Shown: positions 1-12,685, counted from the first letter of the stretch. The stretch is DNA of 64,000 nt from Anthoceros angustus (GCA_010909165.1 MU008158.1:494581-558580); one strand, 5' to 3'. Notes: generated from the sequence alone by a model not told the origin. Numbers and translations: made by a program.

Positions 1-2300
1 TTGTATGGGATGTGCATGCGCAGTTCACGCCGCGCTGGGCGATCGGAGCGAGCGGCGGCGGTCATCGAGGTGTTGGCGCGGAAGGTGATCAAGACATGGA
101 GGTGGCAACCGAGGGGTTACCGCGGACGCCGCGGGGAGGTGGAGGGTCGCGGAGGGAGAGTTCAAGGCGGATGACGCCACCATCGCTGCACCTTGGTGGT
201 GGACGCCGCAATCGCCGAATAACCGCGACATGTGGGCATCCGACACAATGCGCCCCGAGGTGCAATCTGAGTGGCCACCGCGCACTGTAGTCGATGTGCC
301 ATGCGGCCGCCGCACCGATCTGATACCGAGGCCGCGGGCGCAAGGGGAGCATGGTGGTCGGTCGAGGGAACGGAGGAGTCGGCCGCATGGCGTAAAACAT
401 TCTTGGCGGTGGAGCGCTGACACCGCCGAACGCAGTGCGGGAGGGGAGGCATCCCAGCAGCGGCCGCCCACCTGCAGATGAGGTGCTCTTTTTCGAGATA
501 CTGGGTCGCCTGCAGGAGAAGGCTGGTATGGCCGAGGCGGAAGTGACGCCGCCCGCACGCTGCAGAACAAGATAGCACGAACCTACCGATATCACGATTC
601 ACCGGTGCAAAGGATGGATGGGATGGAATTGTTCGACACAGCCACCATACAAGGGTTTTTCGCAAGAAGGGCTTCACCAGCTGCGGGATTGGTGCGACTG
701 CTGGAGGACCTGGATGACAGACTGGACCTTGGGACAGCCACGGAGGAAGAGTTGCAGCAGATGCGGAGGACCACCAATCTGAGGTCCGCAATAGACGAGG
801 AGGAGATGCTGCAACTGCACCGCAGCCACATCACTTGGGTGGAATCCAATGCACCCCGATCCCGGATCGAGGATGGCGGCGGCCCAATGATGGTATGCGG
901 CGCGCGAAGAAGCGCGAGGCGATGGCGAGATGCAGCGGTTTGCGGTGACGGAGAAGGCATCAGGCGTCAGACGAGCGAGCGTGATTTGAGGACCACCTAA
1001 CACTGCGGTCATGGAGCCGCAGACATGTAAGCCTATGGGAAGGAAGAGGCGGACCATTTCACCGCGGGTGCTGTATGACACTGGTATGGGGATCGAGGAG
1101 GTGTTCCGGAGGTTGGCATTGTGGACGGGCGGGCCAACACGGCATCACGAGGCATGGAGGCGGTTCGGGAGTCGCCGGCATTTGTGGACGGTGTGTTTGA
1201 AGCGGAATGTCACGGGGCACCAATACCACATCGCGGACCGGTGGTGGGATCGCGCCGCAATGACGGCCATGACGTGTGGGCATCGACACAATGCCGGTCC
1301 CCGAGGTGCAAAGCTGAGTCGCCAGCGCCGCAGTCAGCCATGTGCGGCGGCGGTGGCGCATCCGGCGGATACCGGGCCGCGGGCGCAAGGGGAGCATGGT
1401 GGTGGTCGGCGGGAGCAGGAGGAGTCTCTGGCCGCATGGCGTAAAACATTCTTGGCGGTGGAGGAGCTCCATCCGCCCGCCGCGGGAGGAGGCATCATGG
1501 CGGCGGCCGCCCAGATGAGGTGCTCTTTTGATATCTTGGGTCGCTGCAGGAGAAGGTAGTATGGCCAGGCGGAAGCGACGCCGGGCTGCAAAAGGTGATC
1601 GAGAACGCGAGCGAACTCGGTGATGGCTGGCAGGTGCAAAGGATGGATGGGATGGAATTGTTGACCACCATACAAGGATTTTTCAAGGAGGGCTTCACCG
1701 GTGATTGGCGTGCTGGAGGACTGGATGTGACGACCTTGGGACCACGGAGGAAGAGTTGCAGATGCGGAGGACCACCAATCGAGGTTCGCAATAGGCGAGG
1801 AGGAGATGCTACAGCGCACATCACATGGGTGGAATCCAATGCACACGATCCGGTTCGAGGATGGCGGCCCATGATGGTATGCGGTGCGCTTCTGACTGCC
1901 GAAGCGCCGAGCAGACGAGATCTGGCGGTTTGCTGACGGCGGATAAGGCATGCGATTCGCATCGGCGGAGCGTCGATTTGAGGACCACCTAACACTGCGG
2001 TGGAAGCCGGCATGGAGTGTCGGATTCGACAATTTCCGCCTATGGGAAGGAAGAGGGACCATTTCCGATCTTGGTCTTTGACTGCGTATGGGGATCGAGG
2101 AGGTGTTCCAGGAGGTTGGCACATGGGCGGCCAATAACGCGCATGCATCGAGGCATGAGGCGGTTCAGGAGTCGCCGGCATTTGTGGGCGGTGTGTTTGA
2201 GCGGAATGTCACGGGGCCACCCAATACCACATCGCCCAACGGACATCATCGGACCCTCGCAGGCATGGTAAGTTGTGCACCATGCCGAGGCGCGGACACT
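1..2300. repeat. ~1-kb direct tandem repeat, about 2.2 diverged copies
   Basis: Landmark strings recur in order about 1,000-1,050 bases apart. The CAAAGGATGGATGGGATGG string lies near 608 and 1,637, GTAAAACATTCTTGGCGG near 391 and 1,441, GGGATCGAGGAGGTGTTCC near 1,089 and 2,091, and GTCGCCGGCATTTGTGG near 1,170 and 2,172. The copies differ by many 1-6 base indels, so no reading frame survives across a unit. The left edge of the window cuts the array, so the true copy number is unknown. This looks like decayed mobile-element or tandem-repeat DNA and not a gene. Confidence 0.75.
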
Positions 2301-2900
2301 TGCACTGCGTGATGATCATGTGCGTCCTCTCGCAATGTTCTTGACCACCTGTACATGGTGCTGGCCACCGGCATAGAGTCGGTATCCCATGACCTTTGCG
2401 CTTAGCGCATGCTCCGATCAAAAGGATGGCGTGCACAAGGAGTGGAAGGACACAGGAAGACATTGAGAGGGCTTTCAAAGGCGACATCTGTCCACCCACC
2501 CACCGACTCATGGCCATACTGCGGTACTTCAGCGGGCTCGCCGGGCGAGGAGCAACAGCATATATCGGCAATGCACTCATGGCGGAAAGGCTGCGGATTT
2601 CTTCAAACGCGTCATGGGCACATCGCATGTGTTGGGGAAGCGGTGGCGCGCATCGACCAGGCTACGCAGCAACACTTGTTCTCCAAGTGCACACTGCGTG
2701 GGTGGGTTGGTGGCGAGGGATTTCGACATGTGGTGCACGGACAAGCGAGCTATCTTTGGGGCATAGGAAGTGCGTTTGAGAGTGTGGCGGGTTCTTCAAT
2801 GCCACACATGGATGCGGGACGCATTTCGTGTCAAGTTCGGCCGCTTGCTTGCCGATCTTGAAGGACATGTTACGTGAACGTCACGGAGATGACATTCGGA
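2300..2900 (+). mobile_element. Possible decayed transposase-like sequence
   Basis: Translation of about 2,400-2,760, with frame changes, gives stretches such as RLMAILRYFSG, ATAYIG and ADFFKRVMG. Their order and spacing remind me of the region ahead of the DDE nuclease in plant PIF/Harbinger transposases. No complete ORF, no catalytic triad and no terminal repeats were seen. The assignment rests on faint resemblance only. It may equally be random GC-rich reading frame. Confidence 0.25.
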
Positions 2901-5900
2901 GCAGTCGCTTGTACACCTTCATAGCTTAGGTGTACTTCTCCGTCTGCCGATGGTTGTGAGGCGGTGCCCGAGTATGGGCAAGCGCGGGCAAGACGTGCTC
3001 CTCCACACTCCTCCCCTTTATGTCTCAAAGCTGGTCATGGCGGCGCGGGTGAAGCCATCCGCATGAACTCTCAGATGGAAGCGTGAGCGTTTGTGGTGTC
3101 GAACCCGCATTGTTTCGAGGTTCCGCTTTGTTGGTAATGTGCATTTGTGGAAGGGCCGAGGCCGTGTTGATCGATCGGCGAGGCCCAATTTAGTGCTTCA
3201 CCGTATGTGCGAGCGAATGAAAAGTGGACGATGCGACCCGTTCTCGTGACTCGGGAGAAAAAGCCACCGGAACCCCTACACCACGCTCCCCATTGCGGCT
3301 CATGCCCGATGGCATGCGCTGAGATGAGCAGGCGGGGCGCTCAAATCAAGCCCGGGTGCGAGGCGCGGAAGGCGGGGAAGTTGAATCTTTCGGCGAGGAG
3401 GCCTTGCATTTGGGTGCGCGACATTGAAAGGCGTGAGATGGGTGGCGGTGCGGGCGTCACGGAAGGAAGAACGCTGCGATGTGGACGATCGACCGGGTTG
3501 CTTAGCGATGAGGGGAGACACATAGCACGGCGTGCGAATGTGTGGTCTTGGCGGCGCGTTGACATTACCAAGTTCGATTACCGTACAATGGATGCCAAAG
3601 GTGTGGCATTGTTGGAGCAAGAATCGCACGAAATGTGCGGGTGGAAGGGCGCCGGTCTGCGGTACCGACTACGGTTGCTATTGGCGGGCGAGTGGCGGTA
3701 TGGGCCACGCATTCCAGTGGTGCAGGCTGGGCATGCGGCCGGATGGGTTTGCACGGCGGATGGAAGTGGGGGCGGCAGCTGCAGTGGCGAGGGAAGCGGA
3801 GGGAAGGCGGTTCTGCTGCTCCTTGAGGATTGCAGCTGCTAGTCGGCTGCGACCGGCCTCTGTCGTTGTCCAGCGAGCGGAGCCATATCCGGCGCAGAGA
3901 GGCGCGCGCGAAGGTGGAGCATTGGGTAGAGGCAGTGCGACCCCATTGCATGGGATGATGGACAGTGGGTGTCGTTCAAAGGTTGCTGGGATTGTCATTG
4001 CGGGTTTGCAACCACGGTGATAGTTTTGAACTTGCCGCCCATGGCGGTACTCGCGATCTTGGCTATAGTAGCGCCACCGCTTGGGTTATAAGAGTGGTTG
4101 ATGCAGCGCGCGAAGGCAGGGAGTGACTAGTGCAGCCATATTAGCTGCGGGAAAGGCAGGATGTTCAAGTAGGATGCAGCCGTCTTTGATGCCATGGAGC
4201 TACACAATATGAAGCCTCAGCTTGTCGTCGCACTCCAAATACCAGTAGTGCTTGAGGTAGCTGCTACAACACATGGGACTGGGCAGCCGCCGTTTTGGGT
4301 TGACACATGTGATGTTCAATGCAAAGGAATAAAGTGGCATTATATAATGTATTTGGCGATCGGGCATGAGAAGGCGAAAGCAGCGCAACGGAAATGTGCG
4401 CAGTGGCGGCATTGAAGACCGCGGTCATCAGCACGGTCGTTCAAAGCGGCAAAGGGAGTGGCATTGGCAACCATCTTCAGCAGTGCGAGGTATGCAACCA
4501 TGATCGGCGAGGTTGGACAACGAGTAGCAACGCCGGGGCAATAAATCACATGTGGCGGGCCAAAGCCGGTAGGGGAGGCCATTTAAAATGCTACAAAACC
4601 ACTTGGCATCCACAACATTTATTGGGACGCAAGTTTTGAGAGCTTGGCCTTGGTACAAGGCGCTGCTGTGGAGTGTGCATCCATTTCCAAGCTGCAGGAA
4701 GGAGAGGAGGCATGGCGGGAGAGGAGATGGAGGTCGGCGTGGGCGCCCGCGACCATGGCGTCGGAGGATTGCGCCATGGAGGAGGCTACACACCAGTGGG
4801 GAGGTGGAGGGCATGGAGGACCTCCCCACGGCGCCTTGGTAGCGTTGGAGGAGGAGGCGCGCCGCGGCGCTCCCCAGCAAGCGGCATGGCGGGAGCACCG
4901 CGCCGCCAGAGGCAAGACACAGACGCCCGCCGCTGCCGTGTCCGAGTGGGGCGGCGTGGCGCCGGAGGGAGATGGAGGTCGGCGTGGGCGCCCGCCGTGA
5001 TGCGAGGGGGCAGCGCCGCAGAGCCACCGGCCACACGGTGTGCAGCCGCATGGCTGCACACACAGGCCGAGGTGCACTGCCGCACTCGACTCAGGCTGGG
5101 CTGCAGGCGGGCACAGACACTGGCCGCGTGCCCCGAGGCTTGGAGCCCGCCACGGCCGACAGTGGCGGCGCGGTGCGGCGCCCATCTGCGAGGCTGCGGT
5201 GCGCCCGGTACCGCCTCGGCCGGTGTAGCCGCATGTGCACACACACCACAGGCCGAGGTGCGATACTGCACTCGACTGTGCAGCTGCATGCCACCACGGC
5301 TGGTGTGCGGCAGGCCCGCCGTGATGTCGGTGGCGCCCGGCCTGAGTGGCCTCGGTGGCGGCAGCTGCGGTGCAGCTGCAGTCGGCGGCCGGTCTGTCGG
5401 CCTGCGGCCGGAGGGGAGGGCGGAGCTCCTCCTCTGCCGGGCCTCCGGCAATCGCCCGGAGGAGGCGTGGAGGGCGGAGGTGGCGAGGCCAAGACTTGCG
5501 CCACCGGGCAAGGAGGTTGTGGCGGCGCGGAGGGGTGGATGCCACAAGGGCCTCGTGAGGGGAGGATGCGGTGGGCGGTGTTGAATGGCGAGGAGGTGTG
5601 GAGGGCAAGGCGAAATCTCGAGGACTCACGGTAAAAGCACACTTGGTGTTTGGTTGCATATGGGACTAACAACAATGCTAATAGCGCATGATGGGTTGGT
5701 GGTTGCAGTGTTGAAGGCGTCGACGAGCAGCCATACCGAATCATCTATGATTCGGATGGCAATTCGTCACTCTACACCGATGTGGAGCGCCGTCGATTGA
5801 GCGCCGTTTGGGAGGCGAATGCGGCGAGGATGAGGCGGCCACTCTAAGAGCGAGTTGGCCGAGCTCACTGTGGGTGGAGGCGGGGTTTGTGGGCGGAAAA

Positions 5901-6542
5901 GAAGAGGGTGCACCGGCCGCGGCGGCAAACCTAAGCCTCGAGGAGGACGCAAGTCGGGAGGGGAAGATGGAGGGCCGAGGCCGGAGGTGCGAACTCCGGT
6001 GCTCCGGCCGAGCTGCGAGCACCGGCAAGAACGAGCACATAAGCGGCCTTGAGCTGCGAGGAGTTTTGGGGCATCATGGCGACCACTCGAGCATCGTTGA
6101 TTGCCATCGATGCGACCATGAGTGGCGCGTAGCCACGCCCGGAGGTCGTGGAGAAGGTCCGCGACCTTAGGTTCGCCGCAATGAGGTGGAGGGCATGTTG
6201 GAGAGGATGCCCCAAGTGCCCCTAACATGCAGTGGCAAGTGGGCGAGTGCGCGTTCATGGATATCATGAGAACCTTATGCGTGCTTCAATGGCCAAGGAG
6301 CTGCGCAGACCCCTCCCTCCGCCACGCCCCACCTCTCCCTTTCCCCCACCTTTCCATTTCATGGATGCGTTGCTCCACCTCCACCTCCAATTCCACAGAC
6401 GCCCCACCTCGCTCGGTATGCCTTGGCCATGCAGTGCCCCTTCCCGTTGCGGGCTCCTCCCCTCAGGCTGCGCCGACCGAGCTCGAGCGGAGGGGCCGCT
6501 GGGGCACAAGAGGATGGAGGCCTGCTCTTGACTCTTTCCAGT
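2900..6542. other. GC-rich stretch without a recognisable gene
   Basis: Between about 4,600 and 5,660 several frames on both strands stay open at once, as expected for very GC-rich sequence with few stop codons. None of the translations resembles a protein family. Short direct repeats occur, for example GGAGATGGAGGTCGGCGTGG near 4,722 and 4,967, and related CCGAGGTGC..CACTCGACT segments near 5,060 and 5,253. I see no splice-consistent exon chain, RNA gene or complete element here. Confidence 0.5.
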
Positions 6543-6665
6543 GAGCGGAGAAGATTGTAGGATTTTTGGTAGGTAGGTGTTTTGAGCGGAGAAGGTTGTA
6601 GGATTTTTGGTAGGTAGGTGTTTTGAGCGGAGAAGTTTGTAGGATTTTTGGTAGGTAGGTGTTTT
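6543..6665. repeat. 41-bp minisatellite, three copies
   Basis: Three head-to-tail 41-base units start at 6,543, 6,584 and 6,625. They are identical except for one base in each (GAAGATTG, GAAGGTTG, GAAGTTTG). Near-identity suggests recent slippage or unequal exchange. Confidence 0.95.
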
Positions 6666-7387
6666 GCGAACTTGAACATGTGCTTCTTGTGGTGTGGCAA
6701 TTGTGCAAGCTTGAGGAGCACAAGTGTTGGCTTTTTGGTTTGTTTTGTTGCTTCAAGGTTGTGTTCCACGGCGGTTCTAGAGATTCCGGATCCTAAGGAC
6801 AAGTAGATCGTAATCACCGCCAAGACACATCATTGTGACACGCCAAATGTCGTTGCACTTGAAAATCTATCCTTTCCGTCGAGGCGTGAATCGCATCAAG
6901 AGGGTTCCTTCCTTGCCGATCTTTGTATGAGGGGTCCTCGGCGAAATCCTTGTCATGTTGCCTGAAAAGCAAGACCCTTGCACAATGTGAGTCCTGGCTG
7001 CCATGCTGCACAAAAACGAGAAACAAAGGTGGAACGGGCTAGGGAAACAACCCGCAGCTGCATGAATATCGGTGTCACTTGAAGATGTGTGTGTGAGCGT
7101 CGAATTTCCTTCATTTGCCGAGGTTGTATGAGCATCCCATTTGCGAAATCCTTCTCAATTTGCCTGCAAAGCAAGGCACTTGCATTCGTCGATCACCGAT
7201 CAACAAAAAGTGAAGCAAAGGTGGAACACGGTACACGCCTGTCCATCACCTAATATGCTCAGTGCAGAAAAAGCGGTAGAGTTCGTCCCCACATGTACCG
7301 TCTCCTAAGACACGCTGGTCGCTCATTTGAGGGGCACGATGCATGAGGAAGAGGGTGTTGGATGCTCGGCCCACCCACCGTGCGTGA
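6666..7387. other. No gene seen
   Basis: No ORF with family resemblance, no RNA gene and no strong repeat was found. Two segments near 6,880-7,000 and 7,090-7,190 share phrases such as TGCCGA..TTGTATGAG and GCGAAATCCTT, so this may be an older, more diverged tandem pair. Confidence 0.4.
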
Positions 7388-8300
7388 TGCAGTGGATGCC
7401 GGATGGAAGTGACGATCATCTTCGTCTCAAGTCGCATACATCCAATGCAAGCACAACACAAGCATGTTAGTAATCAACCACACCAAACGTAGGGACTGCT
7501 CCCACATCATCTCCTTCTGCATATATAGTGAAAGCAACATGTGAAAGCGGAGGATTTGCGGTGCACCCAGTGTGCGGCGGATGCTGATGAAGTTACGATC
7601 ATCTTCGTCTCAAGTGCCATACATCCAAGCACAACACAAGCATGTTAATCTTGAACCACACCGAAGCGTAGGGATCGCTCCCACATCATCTCCTTCCCAT
7701 ATATAGTGAAAGCAACATGTGAAAGCGGAGGATTTGCGGCGCTCGGCCCACCAGTAGTGGCGGTACCGTGCATGCGGATGCAAATTACGATCGACAGTGC
7801 AGGCATCCCATACATCAGCGCAAGCACAACACAAGCATGTTAGTAGTCACACCGAAGCGGAACATCCCGTCCTTCACATATAGTGAAAGCAACATGTGAA
7901 AGCGGAGGATTTGCGGTAGGTTCTCACCCACCAGAGTGGCCGGTAGTGCATGCGGATGCAAATTATCGACAGTGCAGGCATCCCATACATCAGCGCAAGC
8001 ACAACACAAGCATGTTAGTAGTCAAGCACACGAAGCGTGGTGCTCCCATCACATCCTTCACATATAGTGAAAGCAACATGTAAGCGGAGGATTTGCGAGG
8101 CGGTTCTCGGCCCACCAGTAGTGGCGTGCATGCGGATGCAAGTGCGATCGACAGTGCAGGCATCCCATACATCAGCGCAAGCACAACACAAGCATGTTAG
8201 TAGTCAAGCACTGCCAAAACGTGTGCTCCCACATCATCTCCTTCCACATATATAGTGAAAGCGGCATGTAAGCGGAGGATTGCGTGCTTTCGGCGGGCCA
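7388..8300. repeat. ~180-bp satellite-like tandem array, five copies
   Basis: The anchor AAGCACAACACAAGCATGTTA starts at 7,449, 7,627, 7,822, 7,997 and 8,179, giving periods of 178, 195, 175 and 182 bases. Each unit also carries ATATAGTGAAAGC, GCGGAGGATTTGCG and, in later copies, GTGCATGCGGATGCAA and ACAGTGCAGGCATCCCATAC. Copies differ mainly by small deletions. No unit codes for a protein convincingly. The unit length is in the range typical of plant centromeric or subtelomeric satellites, but five copies is a short array. Confidence 0.9.
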
Positions 8301-9036
8301 TACCTGCGAACAAAGTTCACATGTGTGTATGTGTTGCCCGCCATGTTTGTGTGTAGACCCGATGAAAACCCTAACACCGTCATCAAAAAGATCATGTGAC
8401 ACCATGAACGGGCCGATGAGCGTGTGATAGAATGTTTTTCCAGCGTCGAACCTGCGTGAAGTTGATGTGGCACGTATTATACGTGTATTATACGTGAGTA
8501 TCGAAAAGATTCCGTGGCATATCCTCGTAGCGTACACCGAAAAAAAAGAAAGTCACACACACACTCCCGTGTGACCAGATCGGTATTCCATACTTATCAA
8601 GCCAAGTGTGGGAAACCTTCTCGTAAGCCACACATTGGTCTTCTCTGTAGTAGAGATTAGGTTGTCTTTTTCACCACAGAAACGCTTCCTGCCAGCATTT
8701 CAAACATTTGTTTGCGCAGTTGTGTTACAGACCAAGATACTTGCATGCTGGCATTTCATTGATTTGGAGTTGAACCGTTCACTGAGGAGGGAATGTCGGA
8801 ACGACTTTCCCAATTTCCAACACGCTTGTTTCAAGTGGGAAGGGACAAACTTTGCTCACCGATTTCCAAAACCGGTAGGGCCACCATGTCAACTGCACAC
8901 AGCATCCCCTTCCACAAGTGACATACAATATTGAGGGCTCTCAGAAGAACCATGGAAGAATCAGAATCTACAGGAGCGAAGCATCTCCAATTAATCACAA
9001 ACCGGGTCTCTCTTCGTGAGGGGAGCTACAACACCG
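8301..9036. other. No gene; probable 3' flank of the pectinesterase
   Basis: This stretch lies downstream of the minus-strand pectinesterase. The part nearest 9,036 is probably its 3' untranslated region. A short duplicated TATTATACGTG motif sits near 8,474. No coding exon or RNA gene was recognised. Confidence 0.4.
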
Positions 9037-11167
9037 TCACGAATTCAGCTGAGGGTAGTAAGTGACAGTTGTGGATGGTAGCCATGTGGAGGCGTCAATA
9101 AAATTGTTCACAAGGAAATTTTGGACCTGACTTGGTGTCGACAACTGATGGACTCCGGGCCATTTCACTCTGTTAGTTATCACACCTCCTGGCCCCCCGC
9201 TGTTGTACTCCGCATAGTACAGGGTGTCCAGATACAAGTCTCCATTCCAAGGAAGCCATCCTGCGGGCTGGATGATGGAGTCCAAGGTGTTGTGCAGGAG
9301 GATAGTTCTGGAGTAATTTTTCCATGGCCTGCCCAGATACGACCTGCAATGCGGGACAGAGAGTCATCAGGGGAAGCTTGCACAAAGTCTAAAACCAGCT
9401 CCGACCTCCACAAAGTTCTGGAGAACTCACAAGAAGGCGCCCAGGTTTTGCAAGTATGCAGCTGATGGTATGAAGTCGCAATCTTGGAACACCAAGCCTG
9501 TATTCTGGCCAGGGTCTGTTCTACCCTGAGCAGTGAAAGTGTTTTGCTGACCAGGCAGCCCAGTATCGGCAATGAGGGTGGAGTTTTGGAAGAAAGCTGC
9601 TCCGTTCCCGAACAGGAAATCCACAGTCCCCTGGATTACACACTGGCTGTAGAACTGTCGGAAACTATGTGCATACAAGGTGTCTTGGTACCCGACGGCT
9701 TTCACCTGGAAAAGGGCCGATTTGTCAGCTGAAACCCTAATGGCGACAGCTTGATGGTTCTCTGGTCCTGCATTGTTCTGGACGGTAAACCCGATCCCAA
9801 GAAACCCTGCACCATTCACGGCTGTAACACGCAGCAGAAAAGTTGTCACTACGATGATGCAGGCATAGCTTCAGGACATTAAGGAATGCTTCATCCCGGC
9901 TAAGCATGAGCTCACCTAAAGTTGCTGAACGGAAGGTCGTCGTCCCTCCAATGACACTCTGGTTGTCTATAATGACCGTTTTATCGATCCCAGCTCCTAG
10001 GAACACAAGATTCGTCTGCTTCTTAGAGATCTTGACTTGCCCCTTGAACGTGCCTTCCGCGATCTGAATGATGTAAAGAGTGTCGCTGTTATCGGGAGCA
10101 TTATCCACAGCATCTTGGATGCTTCCACCAACTGGTACAACGTCATCAGGAGTCCTGCTCAAAACCTCGTCGAGCAAGCGGCGGAGGTGCCCTTCCCTGT
10201 CAGCCCATCCTGGGAGCGCATCATGGTGCCCGAAGCCAAAGCCGTGAGCAGAGTCATCTGCCGACAACAGCTTCCTGAATCCACTTCCACTGAGACTGGG
10301 AAGTTTACCGCTGTACGATCTGAGATAACCGGCCAAGGAGAGGACGATGTTGTACAGCTGCCTTATATGATCACCACCTGCTGTCACTGGATCATTAGGC
10401 TGGAGAGGGTACCCGGAAAACGTAGAATCCAAGGGATAGCCCGAAGTATTGGTTGCAGGATAGTTAGGGAAGTTGAAAGCTATCACCAACTCTTCCAGGC
10501 AAGTGTCGTGATACGTTGTCGATGCTGAAAGCCACGTTTGGAGATTGTTCAGTCCCTCCTCCAGAGTGGCCGGATTGTTCAACCCGTTGAGCTCCGTAAG
10601 AGACACGCTCAGCTGATTCCACGCTTCGTCCAGCAACTGCACGACGCCACCAAGTACCTACCTCTCTCAGAACGTGCCCTAAAGAGCCGCAATCCAACCA
10701 AAACCACAAACCACGGCAGCAACACATGGATCGCCAAACAGCCACACCACTCCCACCTCGCCGCAGGTTGTCAAGACCTCAGTCTTGTTCACATCGGCGC
10801 TGGTTTGCGCGATGAGCAAATCCACCTCCGATAGAGACCCGTTGAGAGCGATCTGCAACGTCTGGATGAGGAACGCGGTGAACTCCTTAGGGTTGGCAGT
10901 GGAGTGGTTCGGGTCCCCGTTCAACGTGGAGGTGCAGGTGTCGGGGTACAACGTCCCGGCACAGATAGACCTGATAGCCGACGAGCCGGTGGGAACGTCC
11001 TGGCCCTTGTGATGCTTCCGAGACGCCACCACCGACACCACGATGATGAGGATGAGCACAACCACCGCCGCGGGAACTCCAAACAAGCACCATTTCCTCT
11101 GGCTGGACCGCCTAGCCCCCGGGTACTCGGACGGGTACGCCGGATTGAGGTGGCCGTACGACTTCAT
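9037..11167 (-). CDS. Pectinesterase with PMEI pro-region (copy 1)
   Basis: Demethylesterifies cell-wall homogalacturonan. Four exons on the minus strand (11167-10757, 10636-9916, 9821-9431, 9343-9037) join in phase to 609 aa, with introns of 120, 94 and 87 bases. The ATG at 11167 is the first after an in-frame TGA. A short basic N-terminus precedes one hydrophobic segment (about residues 28-48), giving a type II anchor. A PMEI-like pro-region follows, then FRKLL and LRRLL, resembling the RKLL/RRLL subtilase processing sites of this family. The catalytic half has GYQDTLY, GTVDFLFGNG with the acid Asp, and LGRPW with the substrate-binding Arg and Trp. The second catalytic Asp region (DC near DPGQNTGLVFQ) is present. 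Full length for the group I type. It is a paralogue of the gene at 15,637-17,664 and shares all intron positions. Confidence 0.95.
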
Positions 11168-11977
11168 CCTCCTCCTCCCTCGGATCCGCCCCCTCAGCAC
11201 TCAGTCCCCCTCTCCCGCACCGCTCCTCTCCCAGCCGCTAGAGATCAGGCCACGAGACCTGCACAGCCCTCCTCCGCCGTCTCATCACCCCGTCACCCCC
11301 ACCCCGATCCAGATCCAGATCGGGCAGCCAGCACAAGCCAGCCACCGCTCCCGCTCTCCACCAGCCCTCCAATCCCACCTTTCCTTTCCCCTGCGCCGCA
11401 ATGCCCTCGCCTTCCACTGCGCTATGTGCGTCCGGAGGTGAGATGCCGACTCCTCAGCAGCAGCTCGCTTAAAGCAGAGAGCGGGAGATGGAGCCTGGCT
11501 GATCCCCCGCCGCTGGAGCCGGCTGCCCACAACGCGCTTTCGACAGTTGGCGGCCCCCACTATCCCCAGAATTAGTCCCCTCTGATTTGACCAGATAGTT
11601 CCTCCCGCGATGAGCCTGCAGCAATTTGCAGTCCCTGCGATGCTGCGGTTGTTTTGCAATTATGGAGAGCTGGTTACAGTACACGGTAAGCAGGTGCTGC
11701 CCCCGGCGTTTGTCCTCTCAGCGATGAGCACATGCCGGGAGCCCCTCGCACCCTGCCACGTTCCTTGTGGCACAAAGTGCTTGGGGCCCGACGCCCGACC
11801 GGGTCTGAGGGCCCTGGCCCCCGAGCTCCGGGTCCGCCGGCGCGGAGGCGGGGACGGGAAGGAGTCTCGGAGACTCGACTCACCGTCCGCCATTTCCTGT
11901 TTCCAGTGTTAAACTGTTAACACAGGAAGAATCAGAATTATCGATTCTATTTACGCAAGAATGTGAAATACGGTGTA
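11168..11977. other. GC-rich 5' flank of pectinesterase copy 1
   Basis: Upstream of the minus-strand ATG at 11167. It presumably holds the promoter and 5' untranslated region. C-rich tracts are common at 11,180-11,440. No other exon, RNA or element was recognised. Confidence 0.4.
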
Positions 11978-12373
11978 GAAGAAGAAGAAGAATTTTATTT
12001 AAGTCCACTAAGGATAGATTTCCGTCATGGGACTTGGTATTTAACAACTTGTACCATCATGTGCCTAAGCTACTTGCACCAAGGGCATCCACTCCTTTTA
12101 GGCACCCCATCTAAGTATCGATCTAAGCACAGGATGTTTAATCACAGCACCCTATCTAAGTATCGATCTAAGCACATGATGTTTAATCACGACGTTCTTA
12201 TAAATGTGTGTCCATTTGGCCTAAGTCATTTAGACACACATTCTTATCATGTATCATGACGGAAATTCCGTCTTATCAATCTTCCAAGACACACCATGGT
12301 ATAAGTTATTAAGTATCAAGTCCCATGATGGAAATCCGTCCTTAGTGGACTTAAATAAAATTCTTCTTCTTCA
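11978..12373. mobile_element. MITE-like element with ~80-bp terminal inverted repeats
   Basis: The left arm (about 11,978-12,057) begins GAAGAAGAAGAATTTTATTT and is nearly the reverse complement of the right arm (about 12,292-12,372), which ends AAATAAAATTCTTCTTCTTC. The interior has a ~50-base direct repeat with TCTAAGTATCGATCTAAGCAC near 12,111 and 12,156. There is no ORF, so the element is non-autonomous. A second, truncated copy lies at 48,573-48,735 in opposite orientation. Target-site duplications could not be defined, because the GAA-rich ends blur the boundaries. Confidence 0.85.
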
Positions 12374-12685
12374 TTAACCCCTAAGGACAAAGCCTGTTTT
12401 TTTGAGTTTTGGGCTGAATTTTAATTATTTATATATATTTACAGACAAAAAAAATATGGTCACTCTGTTTCTACTCCAACGTAACATGCCCATCCGAATT
12501 TACAAACAGACAAGTCGGCCATTCACACTAAGCCCTTCCAGTTGCTTTCGATATCTCATCTCGATGGGCATGGCGATGGAGCTCTAGAATTCCACATGTT
12601 CCTCTCCATGCTATGCTAGGCACATTCGCGAGGTGAACGATGAAGAAAAAACAATAAATATTTACATTATGCAGCATGAGGGCAA
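12374..12685. other. AT-rich spacer, nothing recognised
   Basis: Lies between the inverted-repeat element and the tRNA-like sequence. A/T homopolymers are common. No exon signals with coding context were found. Confidence 0.4.

Noticed and set aside
4619-5659. Overlapping open frames of 200-350 codons on both strands
   Set aside because: The DNA is very GC-rich, so stop codons are rare in all frames. The translations are Ala/Arg/Pro-rich without any family motif, and no frame is preferred.
7388-8300. Regular repeats considered as a CRISPR array
   Set aside because: The units are ~180 bases with no unique spacers of fixed length, and the window is clearly a plant nuclear genome.
8608-8934. 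Plus-strand 108-codon frame downstream of pectinesterase copy 1
   Set aside because: No recognisable domain, and it overlaps the expected 3' flank of the minus-strand gene.
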